64,000 nucleotides of DNA from Pseudoxanthomonas sangjuensis (GCF_010211755.1 NZ_PDWR01000016.1:16596-80595); one strand, 5' to 3'. Positions 36,034 to 45,536 are shown, counted from the stretch's first letter. Notes: generated by a model not told the origin, from the sequence alone. Program-made: numbers and translations.

Positions 36034-37718
36034 TGAACCGCAAGCTTGTCCTGGGCCTGGCCGCGCTCGCCGCCGTCGCGGCATGCAAGCGCGAAGCGCC
36101 CGATGCCGCCGCGCCCGCCGCGCCCGCCCACACTTTCGCCACGGCGATCGACGAAGCCGACCTCGGCGTGCTGGTCGGCAAGCTGGCCTCGGACGAATTC
36201 GAGGGGCGCGGTCCCGGATCGCCGGGCGAGGACAAGACCGTCGCCTACCTGATCGAACAGATGCAACGCATCGGCCTGCAGCCGGGCAACGGCGGCAGCT
36301 GGACCCAGGACGTGCCGATGGTCGAAACCACCGCCGACGAGAACACCGTGCTGAAACTGGAACAGGGCGGCACGGCGCGCGAGCTGAAGTTCGGCAGCGA
36401 CATGGTCGTCGGCACCCGCACCAACCAGCCGGAGGTGAAGATCGACGGCAGCGACATGGTCTTCGTCGGCTACGGCGTCGATGCGCCGGAGCAGCAGTGG
36501 AACGACTACGCCGGCCAGGACTGGACCGGCAAGACCGTGGTGATGTTCGTCAACGACCCCGGCTTCCACAGCGGCGATGCGTCGTTGTTCGAAGGCAAGA
36601 AGATGACCTACTACGGCCGCTGGACCTACAAGTTCGAGGAGGCCGCGCGCAAGGGCGCCGCCGCCGCGCTGATCGTCCACGACGCCCCCGGCGCCAGCTA
36701 CGGCTGGGACGTGGTCAGGAATTCGTGGTCGGGGGCGCAGTACGACCTGCCGGCGAAGGACGATCCGGAACCGCGCCTGCCGGTGCAGGGCTGGATCACC
36801 GCCGATGCGGCGAAGGCGCTGTTCGCCGGCGCCGGCCTCGACCTCGAGCAGGCCTACAAGGACGCGAACAGGCGCGGCTTCAAGCCGGTGCCGCTGCGGG
36901 CGAAGCTGTCGGTCGACCTGAAGAGCGCGATCACCGAGAAGAAGTCGCGCAACGTGATCGGCGTGCTGCCGGGCAGCGACAGGCCCGACGAGGCGGTGAT
37001 CTACATGGCGCACTGGGACCACCTGGGCAAGCACGACGGCGAGGCCGGCGACAACATCTACAACGGCGCGGTGGACAACGCCACCGGCGTGGCCGGCATC
37101 CTCGAGGTCGCCGACGCCTTCGCCCACCAGGATCCGAAACCGCGGCGCTCGGTGGCGTTCCTGGCGGTGACACTGGAGGAATCGGGCCTGCTCGGTTCGA
37201 AGTACTACGTCGCCCACCCGACCTTCCCGCTCGACAAGATCGCCGGCGTGGTCAACATCGACGCGATGTCGGTGGCCGGCAAGGCCAGGGACCTGACCGT
37301 GACCGGTTTCGGCTCCTCGGAACTGGAGGACATCCTCAAGCCGCTCGCCGACGCGCAGGGCCGCACCCTGCACGCGGAAAACAGCCCGGAAAGCGGCTTC
37401 TACTTCCGTTCCGACCACTTCAACTTCGCCAAGGCCGGCGTGCCGGCGCTGTACATCGACGGCGGCGAGGACCTGGTCGAGGGCGGCGTCGAGGCGGGCA
37501 AGGCCGCGGCCAAGGACTACGGCGACAACCGCTACCACTCGCCGGCCGACGAATACGATCCGGCCAAGTGGAAGCTGGACGGCACCGTGCAAGACCTGGA
37601 ACTGGCCTATGGCGTCGGCAGGGAACTGGCCGGCGGCGATGCGTGGCCGAACTGGTACGCGGGCAACGCCTTCAAGGCCGCGCGCGACGAGATGATGCGG
37701 GCCAAGGCGGCGAAGTAG
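36033..37718 (+). CDS. M28 family zinc peptidase, lipoprotein
   Basis: 561 residues. The leader ends in a lipobox (VAAC) followed by an Ala/Pro linker. The inserted PA-like domain (about residues 120-270) carries EVKIDGSDMVFVGYGVDAPEQ. The M28 core shows VIYMAHWDHLGKHDG and NGAVDNATGVAGILE (first zinc ligands), TLEESGLLGSKYYV (catalytic Glu pair), VNIDAMS, and RYHSPADEYDP (last His). Members are aminopeptidases of the periplasm or outer membrane. An unusual hairpin covers its start site and a strong terminator follows. Confidence 0.93.
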   Translation: MNRKLVLGLAALAAVAACKREAPDAAAPAAPAHTFATAIDEADLGVLVGKLASDEFEGRGPGSPGEDKTVAYLIEQMQRIGLQPGNGGSWTQDVPMVETTADENTVLKLEQGGTARELKFGSDMVVGTRTNQPEVKIDGSDMVFVGYGVDAPEQQWNDYAGQDWTGKTVVMFVNDPGFHSGDASLFEGKKMTYYGRWTYKFEEAARKGAAAALIVHDAPGASYGWDVVRNSWSGAQYDLPAKDDPEPRLPVQGWITADAAKALFAGAGLDLEQAYKDANRRGFKPVPLRAKLSVDLKSAITEKKSRNVIGVLPGSDRPDEAVIYMAHWDHLGKHDGEAGDNIYNGAVDNATGVAGILEVADAFAHQDPKPRRSVAFLAVTLEESGLLGSKYYVAHPTFPLDKIAGVVNIDAMSVAGKARDLTVTGFGSSELEDILKPLADAQGRTLHAENSPESGFYFRSDHFNFAKAGVPALYIDGGEDLVEGGVEAGKAAAKDYGDNRYHSPADEYDPAKWKLDGTVQDLELAYGVGRELAGGDAWPNWYAGNAFKAARDEMMRAKAAK

Positions 37719-37750
37719 GCCGCGCCGGACCCCTCCGCGAAGGGAAGCGA

Positions 37751-37784
37751 GAGCACGGCGCCGCAGGGCGCCGTGCTCTTTTTT
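37751..37784 (+). terminator. Strong intrinsic terminator
   Basis: GAGCACGGCGCC, loop GCAG, GGCGCCGTGCTC: a perfect 12-bp stem followed directly by a run of T broken only by its first C. It ends the M28 peptidase transcript. Confidence 0.93.
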
Positions 37785-37833
37785 GCGCTGCGATTTCGGT
37801 TAGGCTGGCGCCACTTCCCGGGAGGAGCCTTCC

Positions 37834-38394
37834 ATGAGCGCATTGCTGCAACTGTGGCTGCCGATCCTGCTGACCGCGGTGTTCGTGTTCGTCGCCAGCA
37901 GCCTGGTCCACATGCTGTTCAAGTGGCACAACAGCGAGTACCACAAGTTCGCCGGCGAGGACGACATCCGCGCCGCCTTCAACAGGTCCGGCGCGCCGAA
38001 GCCGGGCATCTACTTCCTGCCGTACTGCTCCGACCCGAAGGAGATGCAGCAGGAAGACGCCCAGCGCAGGTTCCGCGAAGGCCCGGTGGCCAAGGTCATC
38101 GTGCGTCCCGCCGGCATGCCGTCGCTGGGCAAGCCGTTGCTGCTGTGGTTCCTGTTGTCGCTGGTGGTCGCGGCGATCGCCGGCTGCACCGCGTGGCACG
38201 TACTCGGCGGCGATGCCGATGCGCGCCGCGTCGGTCACCTGGTCGGCGTGATGACCTTCCTCGCCTATGCCGCCGGCAGCGTGGTCCAGGGGATCTGGTG
38301 GGGCGCGCCATGGCGCAGCGTGCTGAAGGACGCGCTCGACGCATTGATCTACGCCGTGGTCAGCGCGCTGACCTTCTGCTGGCTGTGGCCGTAA
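37834..38394 (+). CDS. Membrane protein of unknown function
   Basis: 186 residues, not recognised. One N-terminal helix (PILLTAVFVFVASSLVHMLF), a cytoplasmic segment of about 80 residues with KWHNSEYHKFAGEDDIRAAF and PGIYFLPYCSDPKEMQQEDAQ, then three helices (LLLWFLLSLVVAAIAGC, LVGVMTFLAYAAGSVVQG, ALIYAVVSALTFCWLW). GGGAGGAG precedes the ATG. Homologues of this layout occur as conserved hypothetical proteins in related genomes (recollection only). It lies alone after the strong terminator. Confidence 0.7.
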   Translation: MSALLQLWLPILLTAVFVFVASSLVHMLFKWHNSEYHKFAGEDDIRAAFNRSGAPKPGIYFLPYCSDPKEMQQEDAQRRFREGPVAKVIVRPAGMPSLGKPLLLWFLLSLVVAAIAGCTAWHVLGGDADARRVGHLVGVMTFLAYAAGSVVQGIWWGAPWRSVLKDALDALIYAVVSALTFCWLWP

Positions 38395-38395
38395 C

Positions 38396-38484
38396 CCTTC
38401 GACTCCGCTGCGCTGCGCTCAGGGCGAACGGAACCTATTGAATCGCTCGTGCTGAGCGTAGGACCGCAGGTCCGGAGTCGAAGG
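38396..38484. repeat. Inverted repeat element between two membrane protein genes
   Basis: CCTTCGACTCCG (38396-38407) and CGGAGTCGAAGG (38473-38484) are perfectly complementary. GCGCTCAGG inside pairs roughly with CTGAGCG. The type (CTTCGAC...GCTCAGG) is a known dispersed repeat style of xanthomonads. It may act as a terminator for the upstream gene. Confidence 0.7.
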
Positions 38485-38512
38485 ACCCCGGACCATTACC
38501 AGGAGAAACCGC

Positions 38513-38902
38513 ATGTCCACCGCCTACTGGTGCATCCTGATCGCCGCGCTGCTGCCCTACGTCTGGGCGACGATCGCCAAGGCGCGGCCCGGCTACAGCA
38601 ACCGCAACCCGCGCGCGTGGGTCGCCAAGCAGTCCGAAAACTATTCCGTCCAGCGCGCCTACAACGCGCACCTGAACGCCTTCGAGAATTTCGCCCCGTT
38701 CGCCGCCGGCGTGGTCATGGCGCAGCTGGCCGGCGTGCCGGCCGATACCGTCAGCAAGCTCGCCATGGCCTTCGTCGCGTTCCGCGTACTGCACGGCATC
38801 TTCTACCTCGGCAACCTGCCGCCGCTGCGCAGCCTGTCGTGGCTGGGCGGATTCGCCTGCACGGCGGCGCTGATCGTATTGGCGGCATTGAAGGCAGCTT
38901 AG
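38513..38902 (+). CDS. MAPEG family membrane protein
   Basis: 129 residues, four helices. SENYSVQRAYNAHLNAFENFAPFAAGVVMAQ contains the RAxxAHxNxxEn-type motif of the MAPEG superfamily (eicosanoid and glutathione metabolism). FRVLHGIFYLGNLPPLRSLSWLGG is also typical. Bacterial members may be glutathione-dependent peroxidases or transferases; the activity here is not predictable. AGGAG precedes the ATG. Confidence 0.88.
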   Translation: MSTAYWCILIAALLPYVWATIAKARPGYSNRNPRAWVAKQSENYSVQRAYNAHLNAFENFAPFAAGVVMAQLAGVPADTVSKLAMAFVAFRVLHGIFYLGNLPPLRSLSWLGGFACTAALIVLAALKAA

Positions 38903-38964
38903 CCTCCAACGCAACCCCCGGGCGAGCAAAACGTTCGTTGAGCCCAACCGATCCAGAAGCCACC

Positions 38965-39300
38965 ATGCGCATTTCGCTGACCGACATGCTGGGCCAGATC
39001 CCCTCGCCTGCCACGCAAAAATGGCCCGAGGGTGTCTGGGACATCGAAGCATTCGCACACGGCACGATGTCGGTGGTGCTGTTCACGCCCCGCGGCAAGG
39101 ACTATCAGACCACGCACGAACAGGATGAGCTGTACTTCGTACATCGCGGCAGCGGCACGCTGGTCATCGACGGCGAGCGCTTCCCGTTCCAGCCCGGCGA
39201 CGCGTTGTTCGTGCCGGCGCGGGTCGAACACCGCTTCGAGGATTTCAGCGACGACCTGGTGGCGTGGGGCGTTTTCTGGGGCCCGAACGGCGGTGAGTAG
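38965..39300 (+). CDS. Small cupin protein
   Basis: 111 residues making a single cupin barrel: DYQTTHEQDELYFVHRGSGTLVIDG (motif 1 with His and Glu) and FQPGDALFVPARVEHRFEDFSDD (motif 2 with His). The fold binds one divalent metal. It may be an isomerase, dioxygenase or ligand sensor; nothing in the neighbourhood decides. There is no strong ribosome site before the ATG, and a longer upstream frame exists but runs through the MAPEG gene. Confidence 0.82.
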   Translation: MRISLTDMLGQIPSPATQKWPEGVWDIEAFAHGTMSVVLFTPRGKDYQTTHEQDELYFVHRGSGTLVIDGERFPFQPGDALFVPARVEHRFEDFSDDLVAWGVFWGPNGGE

Positions 39301-39312
39301 CCCGCAGCTCCG

Positions 39313-39876
39313 TCATTCCGGATGCCCGGCAGGCGCCGCCACGGGCGGTACCAGCAGATCCTCCAGGAAGAACGCGGACAACTCCGAGCGACCGGCCAGC
39401 CCGGCCTTGGCGTAGATCGCCGCCGACTGCGCGCGCACGGTCTTCTCGCCGGTGCCGCGCAATTCGGCGATGTCCTTCAGGCTCAGCCCCTTCAGCAGCA
39501 GGAACGCGATTTCCTTTTCCGCCGTCGACAGTTGCCAGCGCTCCAGTTGCTGGTCGATCGAACGCGCCAATCCTTCCACGTGCTTGCGCGCCTGCGCTTG
39601 CCACGCCTCCGCCTGCGCGCGGTAGGCGGACAGGTCCCTGGCCTGCCGCGCCAAACGCCGCCGCAACCGCACGGCGCCGCGCAGCAGGTAGAACGCCCCC
39701 GCCGCCGCCGCGGTGCCGGCCGCGATTTCCAGCGCGACATGCCACGGCGACGCGCCCTGATGCAGGTCGGCCGCGACATCGAATGCCACCAGCACGGCGA
39801 TCAGCAACAACACGCCGACCACCACCGCGCGCTCACGCGCATTCACGACCGGTCTTGCGGTTTCCGCCACAACCAT
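39313..39876 (-). CDS. Membrane-anchored LuxR-type helix-turn-helix protein
   Basis: 187 residues. Two N-terminal helices (AVVVGVLLLIAVLVAFDVAA and ALEIAAGTAAAAGAFYLL) are followed by a coiled linker rich in Arg/Gln. The C-terminal LuxR/GerE helix-turn-helix is STAEKEIAFLLLKGLSLKDIAELRGTGEKTVRAQSAAIYAKAGLAGRSEL. There is no receiver domain. A membrane-tethered transcription factor next to a cytochrome b gene suggests redox or respiratory signalling. The start at 39876 lies 5 bases after the cytochrome b stop; a longer form from 39912 is possible. Confidence 0.75.
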   Translation of the reverse strand: MVVAETARPVVNARERAVVVGVLLLIAVLVAFDVAADLHQGASPWHVALEIAAGTAAAAGAFYLLRGAVRLRRRLARQARDLSAYRAQAEAWQAQARKHVEGLARSIDQQLERWQLSTAEKEIAFLLLKGLSLKDIAELRGTGEKTVRAQSAAIYAKAGLAGRSELSAFFLEDLLVPPVAAPAGHPE

Positions 39877-39880
39877 CGGC

Positions 39881-40648
39881 TCAGTCTTCGTCTTCCTCGC
39901 GCCCGTCGTCATCTTTGCGTCCACCCGCCGTTTTCCCCTGTTCGCCATCGTCCGGGGATTCGCGCTGATTCTCGCCCAATGCCAGCCGGGTACCGAACAG
40001 GTCGAGCGTGCCGTTGTCCGGGTCGTACAAACCCGACAACTGCACGCCGCTGCCCGCCACCAGCGCCAGCACCAGCAATGCCATCGCGCCACGGGCCGGC
40101 ACATCCGGGGTTCCGGCGGGCAGGTCGCGCTTGCGCCCGCTGAGCATGCTCAACGGCAAGGCATCGCGATGGCGCAGGCCATGCGCCAACAGGCCGGCCA
40201 CGTGCAGCAGCACAATGGCCAGGAAGGCATTGGCCATCAGTTCGTGCGCCTCCTCGACCCATTCCGGCGCCGAGCCGGCGGCCATCGCCACGCCGCTGGC
40301 GCCGAGCGCCAGCGCGAGCGCCATCATCGACAGGGCGGCCCAACTCGATGCCGGGTTGTGGCCCACCCAGCGGCGGCCGCCACCCGCGACCACGGCCTTC
40401 AGATACGCCGCCAGCTGGCGGGGATCGAGGGTCAGGTCGGACAGCCGCGCGTGGCGCGTTCCGACCACGCCCCAGACCAGCCGCACCAGCACGGCCACGC
40501 CCAGCATCGCTCCGGCCAGCATGTGCCAGGCGAAGCGGGACGATTCGTCGTCCACGAGGTTGGCGACGGCATACGCGGCGACGAACAGCGCCGCGAAACA
40601 CCAATGGAACACCCGGGTGGGCAGGTCGTAGACGCGAACCGGACGCAT
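39881..40648 (-). CDS. Cytochrome b561-type membrane protein
   Basis: 255 residues: VRVYDLPTRVFHWCFAALFVAAY at the start, four to five helices, and histidines at FHW, FAWHMLAG, LLHVAGLLAHG able to ligate two hemes, as in Ni/Fe-hydrogenase-type and b561-type cytochromes. The last 40 residues are very acidic (DDGEQGKTAGGRKDDDGREEDED). It passes electrons between quinols and a periplasmic partner; no partner c-type cytochrome is adjacent. It is probably co-transcribed with the LuxR-type gene. Confidence 0.87.
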   Translation of the reverse strand: MRPVRVYDLPTRVFHWCFAALFVAAYAVANLVDDESSRFAWHMLAGAMLGVAVLVRLVWGVVGTRHARLSDLTLDPRQLAAYLKAVVAGGGRRWVGHNPASSWAALSMMALALALGASGVAMAAGSAPEWVEEAHELMANAFLAIVLLHVAGLLAHGLRHRDALPLSMLSGRKRDLPAGTPDVPARGAMALLVLALVAGSGVQLSGLYDPDNGTLDLFGTRLALGENQRESPDDGEQGKTAGGRKDDDGREEDED

Positions 40649-40748
40649 GGGACTACTCCGCAAGCAAGGGAGGCCCAGACTGGCGCGCCGCGCCCTTTCC
40701 GGCATCGGGCAAATGCCGCATCGTGCGGCAAGCCGGCGTTTTGCGGCG

Positions 40749-41465
40749 TCAGCCGCAGGCCGGCGACTGCCAGCCGAACAACGCGAACGCCTTGCGGAAC
40801 TCCGCATCCAGCGGTGCGACGACCTCGATGCGTTCGCCGCTGGCCGGGTGCGCGAACGCCAGTCGCCGCGCGTGCAGCAGCATCCGGTGCACGCCGTTCA
40901 TGCGGAAGTTGCGGTTGTGGCGGCCGTCGCCATGGCTGGTGTCGCCGACCAGGTGGTGCGAGACGTGCTTCAGGTGGCGGCGGATCTGGCGGAAGCGGCC
41001 GGTTTCCGGCCAGCAAAGCAGCAGCGCGTAGCGCGAAGTCTCGAAACCCGACGACGGCAACGGCAATTCGCCGGTGGCGATGCGCCGGAAGCGCGTGAGC
41101 GCCGGCTTCTTTTCCGGCTTGCCCGGGCCGCCGTCGAGGGGGTAATCGACGACGAATTCCGCCTCCGGCCAGCCGCGGCACACGGCGAGGTATTCCTTCT
41201 CCACCGCGCGCGACATGAACACCTTGCCGAGCGCGCCGGCGCTGTCGCGGTCGAAGGCCAGCAGCAGGCAGCCGCTGGTCGCGCGGTCGAGGCGGTGGAT
41301 CAGGAACACCGGCCGGCCGAACTGCTCGCGCAGCCGGTCGGCGAGGAAATCGTCCTCGCCGCGCGCCAGCTTGCTGTCGTGGACCATCAGCCCGGCCGGC
41401 TTGTCCACGACCGCGATGTTGTCGTCGATGTGGAGGACGGCGATGGCATCGTCTGGCGTCTGCAT
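40749..41465 (-). CDS. truC: RluA-family pseudouridine synthase, TruC-like
   Basis: 238 residues without an S4 domain. The catalytic motif is HRLDRATSGCLLLAFD (Asp), preceded by DNIAVVDKPAGLMVH, and followed by GRFRQIRRHLKHVSHHLVGDTSHG. The short length and FRQIRRHLKH fit TruC, which makes pseudouridine 65 in tRNA-Asp. RluA-type rRNA specificity is the alternative. Confidence 0.9.
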   Translation of the reverse strand: MQTPDDAIAVLHIDDNIAVVDKPAGLMVHDSKLARGEDDFLADRLREQFGRPVFLIHRLDRATSGCLLLAFDRDSAGALGKVFMSRAVEKEYLAVCRGWPEAEFVVDYPLDGGPGKPEKKPALTRFRRIATGELPLPSSGFETSRYALLLCWPETGRFRQIRRHLKHVSHHLVGDTSHGDGRHNRNFRMNGVHRMLLHARRLAFAHPASGERIEVVAPLDAEFRKAFALFGWQSPACG

Positions 41466-41507
41466 CCGCGGATTATCCGCGAACGCGACCGCCCGCGACC
41501 GGTGCGG

Positions 41508-41888
41508 TCACGCCGGACCGTGCTGCAGCCACACGCTGCCCAGCGATTCGTTGACGAACACCCGCGCCTGGATGCCGGCCTCGACCGCATAGATTTCGCA
41601 GTATTCGATCTTCTGCAGGCCGTTCGGCTTGACGTGGGCGATGCGCACGTCCTCCAGCCCGGAACCGCGCATCGACAGCACCAGGTTGCGCCATTCGTCG
41701 GCCTGCAGCGGCTCGCCGTACATTTCGTCGATCAGCAGCAAGCCATGCACCGGCTTGCGCCGCAGCTCGGCGACGATCGCCTGCCAGTAGGCGATGGTGT
41801 TGACCAGCGTGCCGGGGCCGCGCACGTGCACCCGCAGGCCCGCCGGATGCGGCGCGAAGCGGATTTCGTAGTCCGGCGCTTGCGACAT
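41508..41888 (-). CDS. Conserved hypothetical protein
   Basis: 126 residues with no recognised domain. The pattern (YEIRFAPHPAGLRVHVRGPGTLVNTIAYWQAIVAELRRKPVHGLLLIDEMYGEPLQADEWRNLV split by turns) suggests an alpha/beta STAS-like or SpoIIAA-like fold. It is soluble, with no signal peptide. Its start is 86 bases from the amidase stop, on the same strand. Confidence 0.65.
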   Translation of the reverse strand: MSQAPDYEIRFAPHPAGLRVHVRGPGTLVNTIAYWQAIVAELRRKPVHGLLLIDEMYGEPLQADEWRNLVLSMRGSGLEDVRIAHVKPNGLQKIEYCEIYAVEAGIQARVFVNESLGSVWLQHGPA

Positions 41889-41974
41889 GCCGACGCCCTC
41901 CGGCGTCCAGCCCCAATGCTGGCCGGCGCAGCCTACCCCCGCGCGCCGCGCAACTCAATGCCGCCGGCCACCGG

Positions 41975-42721
41975 TCACTCGCCGCCGGCCGGCCGGGTCA
42001 GCGCATGCAGGATGCGCAGGTCCTCGTCGTCCAGCGTTTCGCCAGCGCTGGCGCGGAAGTGCAGGTGGAAGGCGCGCACCGCTTTCGGACGATCCGCCAG
42101 CGAGTAGCCGATCTGCGCCAGCGCGCGCCAGGGGTCGAAGCCCGGCGGCGCCGGCGGCGCGTCGTCGGCCGGCCACACGCCGAAGCCGGCGTCGTGCAGC
42201 CGCTTCCACGGGAAGCGCGGGCCCGGATCGACCTTGCGCGTCGGCGCCAGGTCGGAATGGCCGATGACCTGCGTGCGCGGGATCGACCAGCGCCGGCACA
42301 GGTCGTCGAGCAGCACCAGCAGGCTCTCGATCTGCGCCTCGGGGTAGTCGGACTGGCCATCGTTGTCGATCTCGATGCCGATCGACGCCGAGTTGAGGTC
42401 GGTGATCGTGCCCCAGCTGCCGGCGCCGGCGTGCCACGCGCGCATCTCGTCGGGCACCAGCTGGTAGCGCTCGCCGTCGCGGCCGATCAGGTAGTGCGCG
42501 CTGACCCGGCCGCCGCTGTTGGCGGTGCGCAGCGTGCGCAGGCTCTGCTCGACCGATTGCTGCTCGGTGAAATGCAGCACGACCAGCACCGGCTTGCGTA
42601 CGTCGCGGTTCGGCGAAGCGACCCACGTCGCCAGCGGGTTGCGGCTGGTGTGGATGTAGCTGCTGCAGCCGGCGAGCAGCACCGCCGCGCACGACACCGC
42701 CAGCCATCGCTTCGTTCCCAT
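41975..42721 (-). CDS. amiD: N-acetylmuramoyl-L-alanine amidase, lipoprotein (AmiD-like)
   Basis: 248 residues. The ATG at 42721 opens a lipoprotein leader (AVLLAGCSS). The Amidase_2 domain shows VLVVLHFTEQQ (first zinc His), SAHYLIGRDGERYQLVPDEMRAWHAG, SASIGIEIDNDGQ (Glu), and VIGHSDLAPTRKVDPGPRFPWKRL with the last zinc ligands His and Asp and the Lys. The C-terminal helical domain is peptidoglycan-binding-like (ALAQIGYSL). It cleaves the amide between MurNAc and the stem peptide at the outer membrane. Confidence 0.92.
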   Translation of the reverse strand: MGTKRWLAVSCAAVLLAGCSSYIHTSRNPLATWVASPNRDVRKPVLVVLHFTEQQSVEQSLRTLRTANSGGRVSAHYLIGRDGERYQLVPDEMRAWHAGAGSWGTITDLNSASIGIEIDNDGQSDYPEAQIESLLVLLDDLCRRWSIPRTQVIGHSDLAPTRKVDPGPRFPWKRLHDAGFGVWPADDAPPAPPGFDPWRALAQIGYSLADRPKAVRAFHLHFRASAGETLDDEDLRILHALTRPAGGE

Positions 42722-42815
42722 CTGCGCGTCCCCTTCTCGTCTGCCAGGATCCCCCCGCATCCGCCGGAATGCGGTCGGCTGCTATTCTGCCCGAGGCATT
42801 CCAACAGGGGAAACG

Positions 42816-43211
42816 ATGCGCGATCTCGCCGCCGCGCTGCGCGGTCTCCTCGGGTTCGTCGTGGCGCTCGTCGTCGTCCCGCTGGTCAACCTGGCCGGTG
42901 GCCTGCTTTCGGACCTGCTGCGGATCCCGCAGGGGCCCGCGCACCTGGCCGCCGACCTGTTCTGGGCCTTCGCGGCCGGCGTCGCCGGCAGCTGGTGCGC
43001 GTTGCGCATCGCGTCGAAATGGTTCTTGGCGCTGGCGCTGGCGTTCTTCGCGGTCGCCGCGGCGTTCGGCCTGGCCGCCGTCGTGAAATTCTGGGACGAC
43101 TGGCCGCGCTGGTTCAGTCTCGGCGCCGTCCTGTCGCTGCCGTTGCAGGTGTGGCTGGGCTGGCGGCTGAGCGCCGGCTACCGGCGCCGCATGGGCGGGG
43201 CGAAGGACTGA
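42816..43211 (+). CDS. Four-helix membrane protein of unknown function
   Basis: 131 residues, not recognised. Helices at about 10-32, 42-66, 68-88 and 101-120, and a basic end (GYRRRMGGAKD). AGGGGAAACG precedes the ATG. It converges with ubiB and the stop codons are 1 base apart. Divergent from the amidase gene, with a short promoter region between. Confidence 0.65.
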   Translation: MRDLAAALRGLLGFVVALVVVPLVNLAGGLLSDLLRIPQGPAHLAADLFWAFAAGVAGSWCALRIASKWFLALALAFFAVAAAFGLAAVVKFWDDWPRWFSLGAVLSLPLQVWLGWRLSAGYRRRMGGAKD

Positions 43212-43212
43212 T

Positions 43213-44880
43213 TCAGCGCCGCGGCCACGCCGCGATCAGCGCCCACAGGCCGCCGAGGCCGGCGATCCACGCCGAAGCCGGCACCGACAGCAGGTGCGGG
43301 CCGCCGGCTTCCAGCCCGTACAGCACCGCGGCGGCGATCAGCAGCGCCGAGCCGAGGATCGCGAACACCGCGCGCCGCTGCAGCTTGTGCAGCGACTGCA
43401 CCAGTTCGACCAGTTCCTTCGAGCGGATTTCCATCTCGTGCCGACCCTCGACCTGCTGTTTCAGCCAGCCGTGCACCAGCCGCGGCATCTCCGGCGTGTG
43501 GGTCATGATCTCGGGCAGGCGCTTGCGCAGTTCGCGGACGACGTTGCGCGGGCTGTAGCGGCGGATCAGGATCTTCTCGAGGACGGGTTTCGCCACCGCC
43601 CAGATGTCGAGCTGCGGGTCGAGCTGGCGGCCGACGCCCTCGATGTTGAGCAGGGTCTTCTGCAGCAATATCAATTGCGGCTGCAGCGTGAGCCCGTACT
43701 TCTGCGCGGTGCGGAACAGCTTGACCAGCACCTCGGCGAGGGAGATTTCCGACAGCGGGCGGGTGAAGTACGGCTCGCAGATCGCGCGCGCCGCGGCCTC
43801 CAGCTCGTCGATGCGCACCGTCGCCGGCATCCAGCCGGCCTCGACGTGCAGCTCGGCGATGCGCCGGTAGTCCTTGTTGAAGATGGCCATGAAATTCTCG
43901 GCCAGGTAGTACTGGTCCTGCGCCGAGAGCTGGCCGACGATGCCGAAGTCGAGGGCGATGAAACGCGGGTCTTCCCTGCGCCCGGGGTCGGCGTCGACCC
44001 AGATGTTGCCGGCGTGCGCGTCGGCGTGGAAGAAGTTGTCGCGGAACACCTGGGTGTAGAACACGCGCACGCCCTTGGCCGCCAGCGCCTTGCGGTCGAC
44101 GCCGGCGCGGTCGAGCGCGACGATGTCGTCGGACGGGATGCCGTGCACGCGCTCGATGGTCAGCACGCGCTCGCTGGTGTGGGTCCAGACGATTTCCGGG
44201 ATGTACAGGTCGTCCGAGTCCTGCCAGAAGCGGCGCATCACGCTGGCGTTGGCGCCTTCGCGCTGCAGGTCGAGTTCGGCGGCCAGCGTGGTCTCGATCT
44301 CGGAAACGATTTCGCGCGGGCGGATCTTGTCGGCGTTCGGATGCGCGCGGTCGACCACTGCCGCGGCCGACTTCAGCAGGGCGATGTCGGCGGCGATCTG
44401 CTTCTCGACCTGCGGCCGCAGCACCTTGACCACGACGTCGCGGCCGTCGTGCAGCACCGCCGCGTGCACCTGCGCGATCGACGCCGAGGCCAGCGGCGCG
44501 GTGTCGAACGCGGCGAAGGCGTCGTCGATGTCGCGGCCCAGCGACTGTTCAACCAGGCGGCGCGCGGTCTGCCCGTCGAACGGCCGCACCTTGTCCTGCA
44601 GCAGGGTCAGTTCCTCGGCGACGTCCGGCGGGATCAGGTCGCGCCGCGTGGACAGGATCTGCCCGAACTTGACGAAGATCGGCCCCAGCTCCTGCAGCGC
44701 CAGGCGCAGGCGCGCGCCGCGCGGCAGCGCGGCGATCTCCGCCGAGGCGCTGGGCACGAACGGCCGCGCCAGTTTCAGCCAGCGCTCGGCCGGGGTGTCG
44801 TCGAGCAGGTCGTCGAGCCGGTACCTCAACAGCACGCGGCCGATGCGGCTGGCGCGCAACGCCGCCTTCAGGCTGCTCAT
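43213..44880 (-). CDS. ubiB: Ubiquinone biosynthesis kinase-like protein UbiB
   Basis: 555 residues. The ABC1/ADCK/UbiB atypical kinase signature KFGQ ([19 protein letters not shown]) and the Ala-rich loop ([16 protein letters not shown]) are present, then [13 protein letters not shown] and [12 protein letters not shown]. Two C-terminal helices ([19 protein letters not shown] and [17 protein letters not shown]) anchor it in the membrane. UbiB is an ATPase needed for coenzyme Q synthesis, probably by extracting lipid precursors. Coupled to ubiJ by ATGA. Confidence 0.95.
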   Translation of the reverse strand: MSSLKAALRASRIGRVLLRYRLDDLLDDTPAERWLKLARPFVPSASAEIAALPRGARLRLALQELGPIFVKFGQILSTRRDLIPPDVAEELTLLQDKVRPFDGQTARRLVEQSLGRDIDDAFAAFDTAPLASASIAQVHAAVLHDGRDVVVKVLRPQVEKQIAADIALLKSAAAVVDRAHPNADKIRPREIVSEIETTLAAELDLQREGANASVMRRFWQDSDDLYIPEIVWTHTSERVLTIERVHGIPSDDIVALDRAGVDRKALAAKGVRVFYTQVFRDNFFHADAHAGNIWVDADPGRREDPRFIALDFGIVGQLSAQDQYYLAENFMAIFNKDYRRIAELHVEAGWMPATVRIDELEAAARAICEPYFTRPLSEISLAEVLVKLFRTAQKYGLTLQPQLILLQKTLLNIEGVGRQLDPQLDIWAVAKPVLEKILIRRYSPRNVVRELRKRLPEIMTHTPEMPRLVHGWLKQQVEGRHEMEIRSKELVELVQSLHKLQRRAVFAILGSALLIAAAVLYGLEAGGPHLLSVPASAWIAGLGGLWALIAAWPRR

Positions 44881-45536
44881 GCGCCGCCCCCGGGCCCGCC
44901 CGCCGCGAGCCTTGCCACGCGCGCGGCGATGCGCTCGACGTCGTCGCGCAGCGCGTCGACGTCGTCGTGGAAGGCGTTCAGTTCGGCGTGGCCGACCACG
45001 TCGCGCGATTCCTCGACGAGGTAGCCGGCGGCGCTGGCGGCGAGGTTCGCGCCGAGCGTCTTCAACTGGTCCAGCGCGGCGCGCGCGGCGTTGCCGACCT
45101 GCACGCCGGCGACTTCGCCGAACACCGCGACGAACGGCTGCTGCCAGTCCGGGTCGAAGCGCCGCGCCAGGGTCTGCAGGCGGCGCGCCAGTTCGGCGTC
45201 GCCGGACACGCGCACGCGGCCGGCCGGCGCCGCGTCGTCGCGGCCGAGGCCCAGCCGCGAGAAGACCGGCAGCTGCGACAGCAGGCCGCCGAGCGTGCCG
45301 CGCACGGAGAGATCGGCTTCGTCTTCCTCGTCGACCGGGCCGACGCGCAGCTGTCCGCCATCGACGCGGACCTGCAGCGCCAGCGCCGGCGCTTCCAGGT
45401 GCAGCGCGACGCTGCGGCCGTCGAGCGCCTGCAGCGCATCGCGGGTGTCCGCATCCAGCGCCAGCGCGCGGTTCAGCGCCGCTTCCAGCGCGCGGCCGGC
45501 GAGGGGCTTCAGGGAATCGAGGGGAGTCGGCGCCAT
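44877..45536 (-). CDS. ubiJ: Ubiquinone biosynthesis accessory factor UbiJ
   Basis: 219 residues. An SCP2-like lipid-binding domain occupies residues about 15-120 ([45 protein letters not shown]) and a helical C-terminus ([18 protein letters not shown]) may mediate complex assembly. With UbiK it scaffolds the soluble Ubi complex. The ubiJ-ubiB order is conserved; ubiE is not here. A TAGAAT box ends only 6 bases before the ATG, so the mRNA may be leaderless. Confidence 0.9.
   Translation of the reverse strand: MAPTPLDSLKPLAGRALEAALNRALALDADTRDALQALDGRSVALHLEAPALALQVRVDGGQLRVGPVDEEDEADLSVRGTLGGLLSQLPVFSRLGLGRDDAAPAGRVRVSGDAELARRLQTLARRFDPDWQQPFVAVFGEVAGVQVGNAARAALDQLKTLGANLAASAAGYLVEESRDVVGHAELNAFHDDVDALRDDVERIAARVARLAAGGPGGGA

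Noticed and set aside
38898..38950. CTCCAAC...GTTGAGC before the cupin gene resembles small attC cores
   Set aside because: The sequence between lacks the loop shared by the real sites, nothing similar follows the cupin, and composition is chromosomal.
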